Positions 48,601 through 57,800 are shown, counted from the first letter of the stretch. The stretch: 64,000 bases of DNA from Nautilus pompilius (GCA_018389105.1 JACATO010002138.1:682001-746000), one strand, 5' to 3'. Translations and numbers: made by a program. Notes: generated from the letters alone by a model not told the origin.

Positions 48601-49412
48601 GCAAAGTGAATGCACCTTTTTTTTTTTTTTTTTGCCAGTCATAGATGATGATTTGAGTTAGTGTACCAAAAACAGCACAAGGAAACACGAGCTAGATAGA
48701 TGACATTCAAACATGCATTTAACAGATTTCTAATATTACTTGTGCTGAAAATGAAACACAGCTAGCAAGCTCATCAACTCATGTTTGTTTTGTTGCCATC
48801 AGATGTTAGCTGAGTACAGACAGACAGACCAGACTGTCCAATACATACTGGTTTCTTGCTTGCTTTCCAAATCTGTAATTGTTGTTAACACCCTCTGTAA
48901 AAGAGAAGATAACTTTGGTAATGGTGGTCTTATGATCCAGTAGCTGTAGTCAAGGGCCTGAGTTTAATTCCTGCAGGGGGCCAACTGGTTTGGTATACCT
49001 CTCTGACATGCACTCAAGATGGGTACACGGACTGCTTCAAGACACTCTGGTTTCCTCCCACATCTAAAAATGAAGAGTTCTTGTAAGGCTTTTCCTGCCC
49101 AAGTTGGAAATGCTTGGCTCTTATGAAGCAGGATTTACAACCTCATCACTATGCTCCCTCGCCAGAGTTGTTTCTGTTGTAGACATTGGTGCATGAGACA
49201 ACAATTGTGATGTACATTTTACAAACAATAATAGTAATGAAGAACAATGATGATTTTGACTATTATGTAGAATCTCTCTTGAATTTGACATCTTGAAAAT
49301 TTCATCAGCTTGATATTTTTACATCTTGCTCTACCACATTAAAAAAAAATATTATTATTTTATTGTAGTTCTTCCTGCTGTTGTTGACAGACTTGGTGAT
49401 GCAAAAGATCAA
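15462..49412 (+). CDS. CLASP: CLASP (CLIP-associating protein), N-terminal part, three exons
   Basis: The exons 15462-15638, 45108-45186 and 49369-49412 join in frame to the first 100 residues. CLASPs are microtubule plus-end and kinetochore proteins that promote rescue through several TOG domains. What is seen is the start of TOG1. [20 protein letters not shown] begins the first HEAT helix. [15 protein letters not shown] is the end of repeat [22 protein letters not shown] is repeat [16 protein letters not shown] opens repeat C, where the family has the highly conserved LGDAKD turn. The start ATG has a strong context (AAC ATG G). Splice phases agree at each junction (0, +1, 0). Remaining TOG and serine-rich regions lie beyond the window. 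Whether it is CLASP1 or CLASP2 cannot be said; most invertebrates have one gene. Confidence 0.93.
15639..17979 (+). other. CLASP intron 1, first part, no feature recognised
   Basis: This is the start of a 29.5 kb intron (15639-45107). It is AT-rich with T and A runs, such as 16722-16746. A GC-richer patch near 17030-17160 has no identifiable origin. Confidence 0.5.
17980..19255. other. T/G-rich, A-poor compositional island in CLASP intron 1
   Basis: The plus strand becomes strongly T- and G-rich from about 17,990 to 18,660. It then becomes mixed and GC-richer to about 19,250, with a sharp contrast to both flanks. A 61-codon hydrophobic ORF at 17993-18178 has frequent Phe, Leu, Val and Ile, as T-rich DNA gives by chance. 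I tested it as possible mitochondrial-derived DNA and found no recognisable mitochondrial motif. Origin undetermined. Confidence 0.35.
19256..19754 (+). other. CLASP intron 1, no feature recognised
   Basis: AT-rich intron sequence with a G-run near 19305 and a short GTCGTCATCGTCG stretch near 19457. No repeat or coding match was seen. Confidence 0.45.
19755..19990 (-). repeat. SINE-like repeat, copy B
   Basis: Read on the minus strand it runs CAGCCAGTGGTTAGATTATT (head), then CACCCACATCTAGTAAAG, TACTGGGCCTTCC, GTGGCACAGGATACTCTC and CAGCAGATAACCGAAGCAC. This is the same order of blocks as copies C, D and G. It is one of the more complete copies. Confidence 0.7.
19991..22029 (+). other. CLASP intron 1, no feature recognised
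   Basis: AT-rich intronic DNA with short homopolymers, such as a T-run near 20408 and a C-run near 20990. No coding or repeat match to the rest of the window was found. Confidence 0.45.
22030..22300 (+). repeat. SINE-like repeat, copy C
   Basis: Contains TTAGCCAGCCACTAGG, GGTTCCTCCCACATCGGAA, AATGAAGAGATCTGGTAAGG, CACTGTCAGAGTCAGAATC, GGCCTGTTGTGGCACAGGAT and GGACCACCGCAGCAATACG. It is the clearest copy of the core and tail blocks. The head is weak. Confidence 0.75.
22301..24934 (+). other. CLASP intron 1, mostly unassigned
   Basis: AT-rich intron. One patch at 23221-23262 (ACCATATTTTTCAGCCTATAAG) resembles the end of a DNA transposon but has no found partner. The segment 23810-24060 is less AT-rich and unassigned. 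No coding exon was seen. Confidence 0.4.
24935..25160 (+). repeat. SINE-like repeat, copy D
   Basis: Blocks GATCAGCCAGCCTCTTTGG, CCGCCCACATCTAAAAAGG, AAGGTTTTCTCTGCCAAAGT and AGAAATGCTGGGCTTCTTG follow the order of copies C and G. It ends ~165 bases before the mariner element. Confidence 0.7.
25325..26587 (-). mobile_element. mariner element copy 1, transposase broken
   Basis: About 1.26 kb, the usual size for mariner. The minus strand encodes the N-terminal helix-turn-helix domain: [17 protein letters not shown], then [19 protein letters not shown], then [10 protein letters not shown]. These are followed by the first catalytic Asp in ITWDEKWF, the second in [12 protein letters not shown], and the YSPGLSP region of the third, giving a DD34D-type order. 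The terminal repeat TTAGGTCATTGCAAAAG is visible at the right end beside a TA. The left end (near 25333) is a diverged match, TTACAAAGGTCTTGTCG. Relative to copy 2 it lacks ~17 bases before the PHEL motif and has an extra C before the third Asp. Both break the frame, so the copy is dead. It sits in CLASP intron 1, antisense to the gene. Confidence 0.9.
26588..28799 (+). other. CLASP intron 1, no feature recognised
   Basis: AT-rich intron with T-runs and A-runs. No transposase, SINE or coding match was seen. Confidence 0.45.
28800..30105 (-). mobile_element. Decayed hAT transposase with BED zinc finger
   Basis: On the minus strand, from about 30095 down, a BED-finger-like start ([12 protein letters not shown]) is followed by the hAT core. 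That core reads [26 protein letters not shown], then [12 protein letters not shown] near 29225-29281, the family's conserved RW block. Next come [19 protein letters not shown] and [10 protein letters not shown], which corresponds to the LDPRF motif. It ends about 28805 with [14 protein letters not shown]. Stops and frameshifts lie between the blocks. The C-terminal dimerisation domain is absent, so the element is truncated as well as mutated. It is closest in pattern to ZBED/Ac-like hAT proteins. No terminal repeats were identified. Confidence 0.75.
30106..31639 (+). other. CLASP intron 1, no feature recognised
   Basis: AT-rich intron with short simple repeats (AAT units near 30863). No coding or repeat match was seen. 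Confidence 0.45.
31640..31880 (-). pseudogene. Possible retrotransposon gag-like fragment
   Basis: A minus-strand frame gives [17 protein letters not shown], preceded after a frame break by a short stretch ending [10 protein letters not shown]. The pattern loosely recalls gypsy-type gag proteins of invertebrate LTR elements. No reverse transcriptase, zinc knuckle or LTR was seen nearby. It could equally be chance. Confidence 0.2.
32105..32360 (+). repeat. SINE-like repeat, copy E, with tRNA-like head
   Basis: Best preserved head. GTGGCCTGGTGGTTAGCC resembles an A box, and GAGTTTTAGTCCCAGGCATGG, 30-40 bases later, resembles a B box. CAGCAGCCAACTGGTGGG follows and leads to a tail that differs from copies C and G (GGTTGGCCGAGGTCTAGCAC onwards). 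This may be another subfamily. Confidence 0.65.
32361..33419 (+). other. CLASP intron 1, no feature recognised
   Basis: AT-rich intron between two SINE-like copies. No coding match was seen. Confidence 0.45.
33420..33705 (-). repeat. SINE-like repeat, copy F
   Basis: On the minus strand it starts CAGGTGGCGGGGTGGTCCAG (A-box region), then CCCAGAGTTTGATTCCC (B-box-like), and CAGCCATATGGGTTTCCAC as the core. The order is the same as in copy E, with a different 3' part. Confidence 0.65.
33706..35000 (+). other. CLASP intron 1, no feature recognised
   Basis: AT-rich, with TTTA-type simple sequence near 34160. No gene was seen. The plus-strand ORF at 34811-35068 is unrecognised and overlaps the inverted segment that follows. 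Confidence 0.4.
35001..35532 (-). repeat. Left arm of ~520 bp inverted segment pair, with 121-codon ORF
   Basis: Read on the minus strand, this segment matches the plus strand of 37955-38468 along its length. Shared blocks are TTTATTGCACACTAA, AATATTAATGATTTTA, GGTGGAAGGGATT and TCCAAGGTATAA. An open frame (complement of 35091-35456) encodes 121 residues, including [16 protein letters not shown] and [13 protein letters not shown]. The right arm encodes the related KYTKM and [13 protein letters not shown] in broken frames, which points to a shared coding origin. I do not recognise the protein. Confidence 0.75.
35930..37770 (+). mobile_element. Decayed DDE-type transposase-like gene, superfamily uncertain
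   Basis: Plus-strand fragments in shifting frames line up with a protein family repeated in many invertebrate genomes. At 36141-36209 a helix-turn-helix-like [20 protein letters not shown] is seen. At 36400-36490 [20 protein letters not shown] is followed by VCVCCIH. At 37106-37170 [17 protein letters not shown] appears, then [15 protein letters not shown] (37205 on) and [12 protein letters not shown]. Near 37620-37750 WWIGLVHES and [11 protein letters not shown] close the match. From memory of the family, the residue after YFS and the one before GI/GG are usually Asp. Here both are Asn (AAT), so catalytic acids may be lost. Multiple frameshifts make it a pseudogene. The family looks transposase-like (RNase H-type core), but I cannot name its superfamily. 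Confidence 0.6.
37955..38468 (+). repeat. Right arm of ~520 bp inverted segment pair
   Basis: Matches the reverse complement of 35001-35532 with substitutions and small indels. Translation in changing frames gives [27 protein letters not shown] and [13 protein letters not shown], matching the left arm ORF. It lies directly downstream of the transposase remnant, in the same direction. It may therefore be the 3' coding end of that element, or one arm of an inverted duplication. Confidence 0.7.
38469..42869 (+). other. CLASP intron 1, probable further transposon debris, unassigned
   Basis: From 38.5 to 40.3 kb, several ORFs of 60-137 codons occur on both strands (such as the end of 38265-38678, and 39054-39366). 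This is denser than in neighbouring AT-rich DNA and suggests more decayed element sequence, but I recognise none. From 40.3 kb the sequence is ordinary AT-rich intron with T-runs and A-runs. Confidence 0.35.
42870..43105 (+). repeat. SINE-like repeat, copy J (weak)
   Basis: The core CCAGCTGGTTTCCTCTGATG, TCTAAGAAAATGAAG and CCCTGCCAGTGGAGCAC resembles the family core (GGTTTCCTCCCACATCTAAA...). The preceding part is GC-richer than its surroundings and does not match the other copies well. Confidence 0.45.
43106..45107 (+). other. CLASP intron 1, last part
   Basis: AT-rich, with C-runs near 43220 and 43662. It ends with the polypyrimidine tract and CTTCCAG acceptor at 45107. No other feature was recognised. 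Confidence 0.5.
45108..45186 (+). CDS. CLASP: CLASP exon (TOG1 HEAT repeat B)
   Basis: 79 nt between CTTCCAG and GTGAGT at 45187. It encodes [20 protein letters not shown] and RPYVTT, then one base of a valine codon completed at 49369. The pattern fits the second helix pair of TOG1. Confidence 0.93.
45480..46345 (+). mobile_element. Decayed Tc1-like transposase in CLASP intron 2
   Basis: Fragments run in Tc1 order. [15 protein letters not shown] (45586 on) belongs to the N-terminal DNA-binding part. [11 protein letters not shown] carries the first catalytic Asp at 45861-45863. Near the end, [17 protein letters not shown] is the usual C-terminal motif. The middle is frame-broken and the third catalytic region is unclear. 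Several stops (such as in the C-terminal motif) show it is dead. Terminal repeats were not resolved. Confidence 0.75.
46346..48924 (+). other. CLASP intron 2, no feature recognised
   Basis: AT-rich intron with T-runs (47396 and 48617), an A-run (48137) and TTG repeats (48245). The segment 47580-47760 is less AT-rich, unassigned. Confidence 0.45.
48925..49210 (+). repeat. SINE-like repeat, copy G
   Basis: A fuller copy. A head with CAAGGGCCTGAGTTTAATTCC (B-box-like) is followed by GGGGGCCAACTGG. The core is CTGGTTTCCTCCCACATCTA, AAAATGAAGAGTTCTTG and TAAGGCTTTTCCTGCC. The tail is GAAATGCTTGGCTCTTATG and then CAGAGTTGTTTCTGTTGTAG. It ends ~160 bases before a CLASP exon. Confidence 0.75.
49369..49412 (+). 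CDS. CLASP: CLASP exon ([15 protein letters not shown])
   Basis: 44 nt between TTATTGTAG and GTAAGT at 49413. It completes a Val codon and encodes [14 protein letters not shown], the most conserved TOG1 turn. It ends in phase 0. The family continues with a V-R-E-type helix that I did not find in the window. Confidence 0.93.
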
Positions 49413-50329
49413 GTAAGTAAAATCTATAATAGTGAATTGAAACTCTCTAAATAGCAAGGAATACAGTACAGTCATGTAACTGTGTACCATCTATGTGAAA
49501 GATATCCTCTCTAAGCTCTGGTGGCCATCTTGGATATAGATCCTAACCCTGTAGAGGTCTCAGGCCAACATTTTTTTCTTTTTTGAAAAACAAAAGTAAG
49601 ATTGATTAAAATTGGGAAGCCCTGTATAGCCATTAGTAAAGGCAGTAAATGGGTAAGTGTTTTTACAATGGTATAAAGAACTAGATCTGTATCTGTCATC
49701 ATTCAAGGTTATAAACACTACATCTGTAGTCTGGATTCTCCATTATACCCACACTGGCTGAACAGGCCCTCAGATTGTTTTTTTTATCAAACCAGTTGTT
49801 CATAAATGCATCAGGTTGTTGCCACTAGCTAATTCTGTTTTTTGATTTGTTTTCCCATATTTAGCAAGTTCTGCTCTTTATTGTATGGTTTAATAATGCA
49901 TGTACATTTGTACAATTTGCAAAAGTATCTGTGCGTCAAGGATGTGTCGAAATTAGCTTAAGAAATCTCTGATGCCAGCAGTCAAGTACAAAGGTTTGAA
50001 TAGTTTTTGTTGTCTCTTTGCCAAGTTGGTGTACAGTGGTGCAAAGGAAAAATCACTTGGATTGTCTGTAACTTTAGACTTGTTAATGTCCTTGAACACT
50101 CAGTTTTGAAGATGTATCTTTGTAAACTTGTGTGTTTTCTTCACTAGAAACAAATTTTAGTTTAGAAAAGGGGATGCTATATGTGAAGCAGAAACATCTT
50201 TCTGTATACATGTTGCAGTTTTTTAACCGAAGACTGGGCTGGGTGGGGGGGCATTATTTACCCCGGAAGGCTGATGGTGTTGTAATTTTTAGAGTTTTGG
50301 GGAGGTGGTGGAAAAATGAAAATCAAATA
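49413..50329 (+). other. CLASP intron 3, first part, no feature recognised
   Basis: AT-rich intron running up to the mariner copy 2. No coding or repeat match was seen. Confidence 0.45.
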
Positions 50330-51299
50330 TTAGGTTGTTACAAATGTTTTGTTGGTTTTTTACCACAACAGTGAAAAAGTCTGAATTTCTGTTGTCGAGT
50401 CGGTGAACTATTGGAAGGCAGTTTCAATTGTTGCTTGGTTGGAGAAGGATTCCATACAGGAGAAGCTGTCGGGGTGTTTGAAAAGGTGGTAGTCTGTGGG
50501 AGAAAGGCCTGGTGAATAGGCTGGGTGAGGAGGGAGAACTTCATACCCCCAACATTTTCAGTTTCTGAAGAGTACTTTTGCAACATGAGGCTGAGCATTG
50601 TCATAGAGCAGGATTGGGCTGCTTAGATTCATCAATGCTGGCTGTTGTTGGGAGAGTTTCTGATGAACGTTTAATTCACAACAGTACCTTTAAGGTGTGG
50701 TGGTTTCGCCAGGTTGCAAGAAGTTATAGCAAATGACACCAGTTGCAATCCACCAGACAGTGACTATAACCTTCCTTTGGTGGAGTCTGGGTTTTAGAAT
50801 GTGGTTAGGTGCCTTGTCTCTGTTGAGCCACTGCGCTGATTGTTTGCCATTGTCGTAAATGAACCATTTTTCATCCCATGTTATGATTCGATCAAGAAAT
50901 GGGTAGTTTTTTGTTTCTTATGATGAGTGAAGAGCAGATCTCCAATCGATGTTTTTCTTGTTGTTCATTCAACTCATGAGGCATCCACTTTTCAAGCTTT
51001 ATCACCTGGCTGATTGCATCAAGATGCCTGGAAACAGTTGCAGTGACATCAAGCTCTCTAGCAATTTTTTGCACTGTTTTTCTTGGACTGGCTTCAACTG
51101 AAGCTTTCATGCAGTCGTCATCACAGCTGGAAGGACGTCCGCTACTTCCTTATCTTTGAGGCTCACATCTCCTGATCGAAACTTGGCAAACCATCGTTGT
51201 ACTGTGCACTCGTTTGCTGCGTCCACGCCCCATGCTTGCTTCATGTTACAAGTTGCCTCACTCACTTTGTGGCCTGGTTTGAACTCGTGGAGCAAAATG
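50330..51299 (-). mobile_element. mariner element copy 2, truncated at its 5' end
   Basis: Closely similar to copy 1 over nearly its whole length. The left terminal repeat, TTAGGTTGTTACAAATGTTT, is intact beside a TA. Minus-strand pieces include [35 protein letters not shown] and [20 protein letters not shown]. The third catalytic region, YSPGLSPTDYHLF, keeps its Asp. Homology stops sharply at 51299, ~195 bases short of where copy 1 has its right end, so the right terminal repeat is missing. Frameshifts remain, and the copy is dead. Confidence 0.9.
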
Positions 51300-54200
51300 A
51301 ATTTCCAAAGTCTTTAACAAACCAGAATGGAATGATTTTAGAAATGGGTTGAGGAGTGAGTTGGCGAGAGGATAGTGAAGAAAGGGAGATGGAGGACTTA
51401 ATTGTTTGAAGTTATTGGTAAAGGAAATTGTTCTTGAGAAAAACCCTCTCATTATCTACAATATAGATTTATTTGAAAAACTCCATAGTAACAGAATAAT
51501 TAAAAAAACCACTAGAAGGCAATAGAAAAAGTAAAAACGAAAATTTGCTTGCACCTTCAGCTTTCATTACTAATGAAACACTCTTTATGTAATAGTTTAA
51601 TTTTTATGAAGCTCTTTGTTAGAAGTTTATTTTTTAAAAATGTTATTGGGAAGTTGATGAATAGTTATTGCTGTTTTCCTTGTCAGGATAATATTATGTT
51701 AGTTCCCAGTACCAGCAGACTCTAGTTTTTATGCCAAACACAATGAAACTTCTTTTACCACTGCATTAAGTTCACTGCAGATCTCATACGCAATCTGTTA
51801 GACAAGGTTTGAATTTGAAAATATCTGGAAATACTGATTGGCTGATCGGCCAGTCTAGGAGGTAGAATTATCACTAACTCAAGGGGAATGGTGTGCTTAG
51901 GTCTACAGTGGGTCTAAGTTGTATGGAGATGTCCATATGGTTTTTCTCGCTTTACCAGCTCATTCTGCATACTTCATTTCTTCATTTAGTCAAAGGAATT
52001 TCATTTTCCTGGATAGAGTAAATGTGCCTAAGTTCTTGTGATAAGTGTGACATTGACAGCCCCATATATGGCACCAGGTTCTGTGGAGGATTGGCTCCCT
52101 CTCTCACTCTACTTGCAATACACAGCATTTGCTGTCCGAGGGAAGCCTCTGGTGTCCTGTCAGAATCTACAATCGTCCAACTTACTATGTATAATATCTA
52201 TCACACAACAGTGGCAAACCATCTTTCAAATGCTTTGTGAAACTGCATGCCATCAACCTAAACGTGAGGAAGATTTATGAGTTACTCAATTTTAAAAAAA
52301 AAAAAAAAAACAACTCAATGTTCACTTATATCATGTTAAATTTTAGTGACTTAAACAAACTGCTGTTGGATTAAATTTAGATAAACTTCTGCTGTTTCTG
52401 ATTCTACATGGCATCTTCATTCAGCCTAAAACATACTTGGCTTTCATCTGTAGCACAATCGAGTGCAGGGCTCAAGTAGTTTTTGATGAATGCTTGGACA
52501 TTCTTTGGAAAAGATTAACTTGTTTGTCATGTGGATTTCTTGATTGATGGCAACCGTTACCCCTCCCCCCTTTTTTTTCTGTCTGCCTTTATGATAACTT
52601 CTGGATACTGTTTTTTTTTTTTTTTTAATAAGTTTAAATGAAAAAAAACTGCTGGAGACTCTCATGTCTCATTTGGATGCATGTTGATTATGCAGGTGGA
52701 AGAAGAGTCCGCAAGCAGAGCGTAACATAGTAGCAAATCTTTATCATGCCTTTGCCTTCAGCCACTGTGGATGTGAACAAGGAAATTCTATAAATTATGA
52801 ACAAAACAAGAAAGTAAAAACATCAGTGTGGTTACTTCTAATTGCTGTGCTTGTGAAAAACTTTCCATTATTGGAGTGCTTGTTATCTCAAAGGGAAATT
52901 CAACTCGATGGAGACCAATTATAGAACTGCAAACAACAGTCCATGGATTACAAGGGCTTAGTTGCTGTAGTGGTTACTATCATAGTCACCAGAAGGATGT
53001 AGCATTGTGGAAATGAATGATGACTGTAATTAATTTGAAGCTGTTTCTTGCCCGACTAATTTCCAAGGCATCAAGTATTGTTTACTTCTTCAGCAAATAA
53101 GCCAATTGATGTTCTAAAAAAAACAAAAAAAATGGCTAAAGCTTATGAAGTTGGTACTTTCAGGAACAGAAGTTTTTTTTTAAGGTTTGAACCTCTAGTG
53201 GGAAATAATAAACAGCTACGAACTCCTCTATGACCCTGCGATTCAGAATACACCAGGACATCCCTTATTTGTTTGATGAAGCAGGCACAGTCTATAAAAA
53301 TCAGTATAAGTAATGAAAACTAAATAAATATCTCACAGATGGTGAAAGCGAGAGTTGTGTGGATGGGAGAATCAACAAGGCAGCATTTCCTGCTACTTTT
53401 GAGTGACGAAAATCTCCTGAGAGAGCTGACATTAGCAGTCTTGCTATCTTCATCTCTCTCGAGATGGCGGTGTAAGAAAAACCTGTTCTTGCTTCCTCTT
53501 TGAGAATTACTCCACATTGTCAATGACAACACTGTTATGATTTACCATTTCCCTCTCCTGTGCATGACTTTCTAGCATTAAAATTTTTACCTATTTTCAT
53601 ATTAGGGATCTGGAATGAGAGTAGTTTAAGATTATTAAGGAGAGAAGTGAAGGAAAAATCAAGGATTTTCTTTTTGAATTTAAGATTCTGATACTGATCA
53701 ATTTAGTTTTTTTTAAAAATTAACATTACATCAGTGAGAGTACAAGCTTGGAGACTAAAAACTCTTCTAGAAGGAGGAGGAAAAAAAGGGGCTATGGTGA
53801 TTATGACTCTGACACACTCAAAGAAAGATTTAATTAGGTAAATAACACCTCACAGTCATGGCTTTTGTGTAATTTTGGATTTTGTAAGAAATGTTTTTAA
53901 AGTCATTATCATTATTTCTTTACAGGCAACTTTGAATCAAGTATTAAACTAAGTATTCTCCACTATCTCACTGGAGCACATCACTTTCAAATCTCTTTGT
54001 AATGGGGTTTCACACAAATTATTGATTAAAAATGAAGCAATATTACAAATAGATAACAGCATTTATTGAATTGGTAAACAGTCAGGAAATGAATTATAAA
54101 ATATTATCATAAAGCGAGGCGAATAGGTTTTGCATGTACATGGATAATGCCCCTTTGGACATGGAGTTCTATTATTTTTAACAAAGATTTTAATTATGAA

Positions 54201-57200
54201 AATGTAGCGTAACACCGCAGAAACCTGGCCAGGAGTTGAATTCAAGGATTTCTTGCTGTATGGTCAATTAGCTATTTAGCTAGAAGTGAAAATACAAGAA
54301 CACTACTGCTTGCAGTGTGGATGTAATTGTTACAGTTTTGAATTATGAAGAGTTGTCTTTATTCCAAAACTATGACCGTGTAACTTTTTATTTAGCCAAG
54401 TATTATTATTATCTGGAAATTAATTCTCATGACAGTTTCTTCCCTTACACTGACTGGCATTTCTTACCAGATCTGTGTATCTAATTTTGAGTTGATTCTG
54501 CAGTATTATTATTTAAAAAATGTATTTTACTCTATTTCTGTTTCAGTTAATTTCGGCTTTGGTTTAAAGTTTACATGTTTGTTTGACCTAGAGTTAATGA
54601 AGAATACAGTATATTAAAACATTGTGAATACTGGAACTAACTTAAATCCTAGGTAGTGGAAGTAAAACAAATAAGCCATTCTGACTTTTCTGTTATGTAA
54701 AGGAAGCCTGTACCCTAACAACCCATGGAGCTAACTAATTAATCCTCTCCAAAATGGTGGGTATTGACCACTTTCAAAGGAATTTAGAACTGTTTATTAA
54801 CGTGTTCTAGCAACACCACCTCATTTTAGCTTTTGAGGTATGCTATATGGATATTTGTACCTTAAAACCACAATTAGCTATAGGGGTTTATGGGAACACC
54901 TAGTTGTGTGTTGTGGGTAGACATCAAGAGAAGTTTCAGTCTTGTGCTGGTTGGTAAAAAAAACTTGTACTTTAGGTGTGTTGTTGTTCCATTGCTTTGC
55001 CAGAGTGTAGTGTGGAAATATGTTTACACTTTCCCATACTGATATACCACTAAACTTCACTTACTGAGGACAATGCTAAAAGCTCAAACCAAAATTAAAT
55101 ATAAACTGTCTAAAAATTCATATTATATTTAGTGTGCTAGAGCTGAGTAATAGCTACATGCATGCTGTTTACTGTCAGAAGTTTGTGTGTAAACATTTTC
55201 AAAAAACATTCCTGCTGTCTGCTCAGAATCCATATTATCTTTCCTGGTAACCAGGAACTGGTTTGGTGTTATAATTTGTGGAATTTTGTCTTGAGTCTTC
55301 TACTCCTTATGCTAATTAGGAGAGAGACACCATTGTTTGGTAAGTGAAGGTCATATTGCATTTGAGATGCGATCTAAATACAGTGAGCCTGAAAACCAAG
55401 GGTGTTACTCTCTCATCCCCCCCTTTATTTTTACCTGATATCTAAATGTAAAAGTACTGGGTACACTCAAAAGAAAAGTAGTTGAAATAGCATTTCCATA
55501 AAGGTATCTTGTCTAGTGTCATTTGAAAATTTTTAGTATGTAGCCAAGATGTATTGACTTGGTAGGGAGTATTTACTAGATGAATTTGGCTTGAATTACA
55601 AAATTGGGTAATGCTAAATGAAAACAAATGTCTTTCATCAACAGTGACATTGAAGTGTCCACTCTTGCTCTGCTTAATCAAGACAAGGCCCTGAACATTC
55701 CAGAGGTACTCTGCATATGTACAGATTTGTAAATACCTGCTTCTTCAGAATTTGTCTATTGTTTATTTCAAACACCATTAAAGTTGATATGTGTATTTAC
55801 TCTTTTGGCTCCAACTCAAAGTTGTATACATATACCTTATAAAATCAAACAGCAAGATCTAATCATTATATCTCTCCTTTGCCAAGATATATGGAATTGA
55901 TACAACTAGGTTACATCCTAAATACATCCAGCTATACCTTAGCTTCATCAAGAAGAAATTTGGTGGTGGTTAGAAATGAAAAAATTTTTAAAAAATCTGG
56001 CGTGGTAATGTGTAAGAATAAATTGTTTTTGATGGATATGCTGAGGCAAAGCATACCTTAAACTGTTAGCTGATGCTGAATCTAATCAAGCAGTTTGTAA
56101 TAAAGTAACATCCTTAGAGATTTTTTTCCCTTTTAGAATATCTAGAATTCGCTGCAGCTAATAACTATTACTTCCTGCTTGTCTCCCTTATTGCTTTAAA
56201 TTACAATTTCCAGATTTTCCAGTAACTTTAGTTTATCTCCTGAGGAGAAAAGGAATCTAGAAAATGCAAAATGAATTAGGGGTGTTTACAGTTTTCTTGG
56301 ATTTTGTTGGTTTTTCTCTTTCTGTTGCCCAAAGCAGACAGTTGTTTTTAAGAGTTATTTCTTGCACTGATCAGTTGGATATTGAAAATTAATTGACTGC
56401 TTTTTATCAGTTTGTTAGCTTATTCCTAAAGAACCGAAAAACAAAAGGAATATACATATATTTTTTTTTTTTTTGCCAGATGGAATCGTGCACCTTAGAG
56501 GAAGCACCTGCAAAATGTCTTAAGTTGAGGATTGCTATTCCACTGCTGGTTGTTCATGAAACATTTCACTTGTTTGATCTCACTAACTTCATCAAGATTT
56601 AATGTGGTGTGCATGTGCTTTGACGTGATTTTGAGGGAAGTTTCCCATTGTTTGTCCTTTTTAGGGGTTTTTTTGGTGCTTTTCTAGTGGACTGAATACC
56701 AGTGCAGATAGTGAAGTAATCTCAGGGGAGAAGGGAAGCTCCATCACAGGACCAGTGGAGTCCAGCAATTTTACAGTTCCTATACTAAAGCTGCTGTGGC
56801 AAGAATCATCTTCATGTTTGTTGTAATTTATAACCCTCCAGACTTACTACTAAGGAATCAAATTGGATTATGGAGGGGGGATTGGGGAGGGGGGTATTTC
56901 TAAATACAAGTTCTAAATTTGTTATTTGCCTGCTTCCAATATGAGATTACTTAGATCTGGATGGAAATATTCACTTGTCTCTTTCTTTCTTCCTTCATGT
57001 AATTTATGTGTCTGTCTCTGTGTGTGTGTGACAGACAGAAAAGAAATTGACAGGGAGGTTCTTTCTTCCAGAACTTGTTTAATGATGTTCTAGGGAGGCA
57101 CAACCTTTGCAAGACATTTAGATTTGCTTTCTTCTTTTTTATATGGCTCTGGAACCATTATAAATCTTAAGCTTTGATAGTGAAATTTACTGCCACAAGA

Positions 57201-57494
57201 TGGCATCAAATGTCTGGTGAACAGTATAAGATAGGTGCAGTGATGTAGAGCCAGTTGTTACTAAAGGTAATGTCACCTTACTGTATGCAGGTGGTGATTA
57301 TTTATTGTCGTTATGACATCATTTAAATGCACCAAACAATATCCAGGTATTGTGCAAAAAAACTTCATTTGTCAAACTTTATGGTAGATTTTGAATTTTG
57401 TGCAAATCTTTTTTGTACAATTTATATTCAATATTCATATATATTTTTCAAAATCTATATATTTTGCTTTATTTTTCACTTTGCTAAAAGTTGT
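51300..57494 (+). other. CLASP intron 3, mostly unassigned
   Basis: AT-rich intron with T-runs and A-runs (52293, 52608). A short B-box-like stretch on the minus strand at about 54225-54280 may be a head fragment of the SINE-like family. No further CLASP exon was found. Confidence 0.4.
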
Positions 57495-57800
57495 TAGGGT
57501 GATGTGATATTCCATTGCTGGACTGCTGGACTGCTAAGGTTGAGGATCCAAGCAGGATTGGCTTAGTTTGACTTGTCTCTATGGCATTGCTTCTCAGTCT
57601 CCTCCATCAGCCAGCCAGCCAGCCAAGTGGGTTTCTTTCAGATTCTCCAGTTTCCTCCAACACCTTAAAAATGGAGAGCTTCCTTTAGGGATTTTCTGCA
57701 GTAGGCATGTAGCTAACCTCCACACCCTCTACTTCCCTACTTGGTTTAGGAAACTGAAACCAAGGGATTTTGTTCATTGGATGCCCAATGTACCAACGTC
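57495..57800 (+). repeat. SINE-like repeat, copy H
   Basis: The head is TGGACTGCTAAGGTTGAGG and GATCCAAGCAGGATTGG. CATCAGCCAGCCAGCCAGCC follows, then TCTCCAGTTTCCTCCAACAC, TTAAAAATGGAGAGC and TTTTCTGCAGTAGGCATG. Block order as in copy G. Confidence 0.65.

Noticed and set aside
52696-52725. CAG|GTGGAAGAAGAG as next CLASP exon
   Set aside because: Starts with V-E-E like the expected V-R-E helix, but reaches a stop after nine codons.
56478-56602. T14-GCCAG acceptor followed by an ATG ORF (MESCTLEEAPAKCLK)
   Set aside because: Peptide does not fit the TOG1 continuation, and no donor follows in a useful phase.
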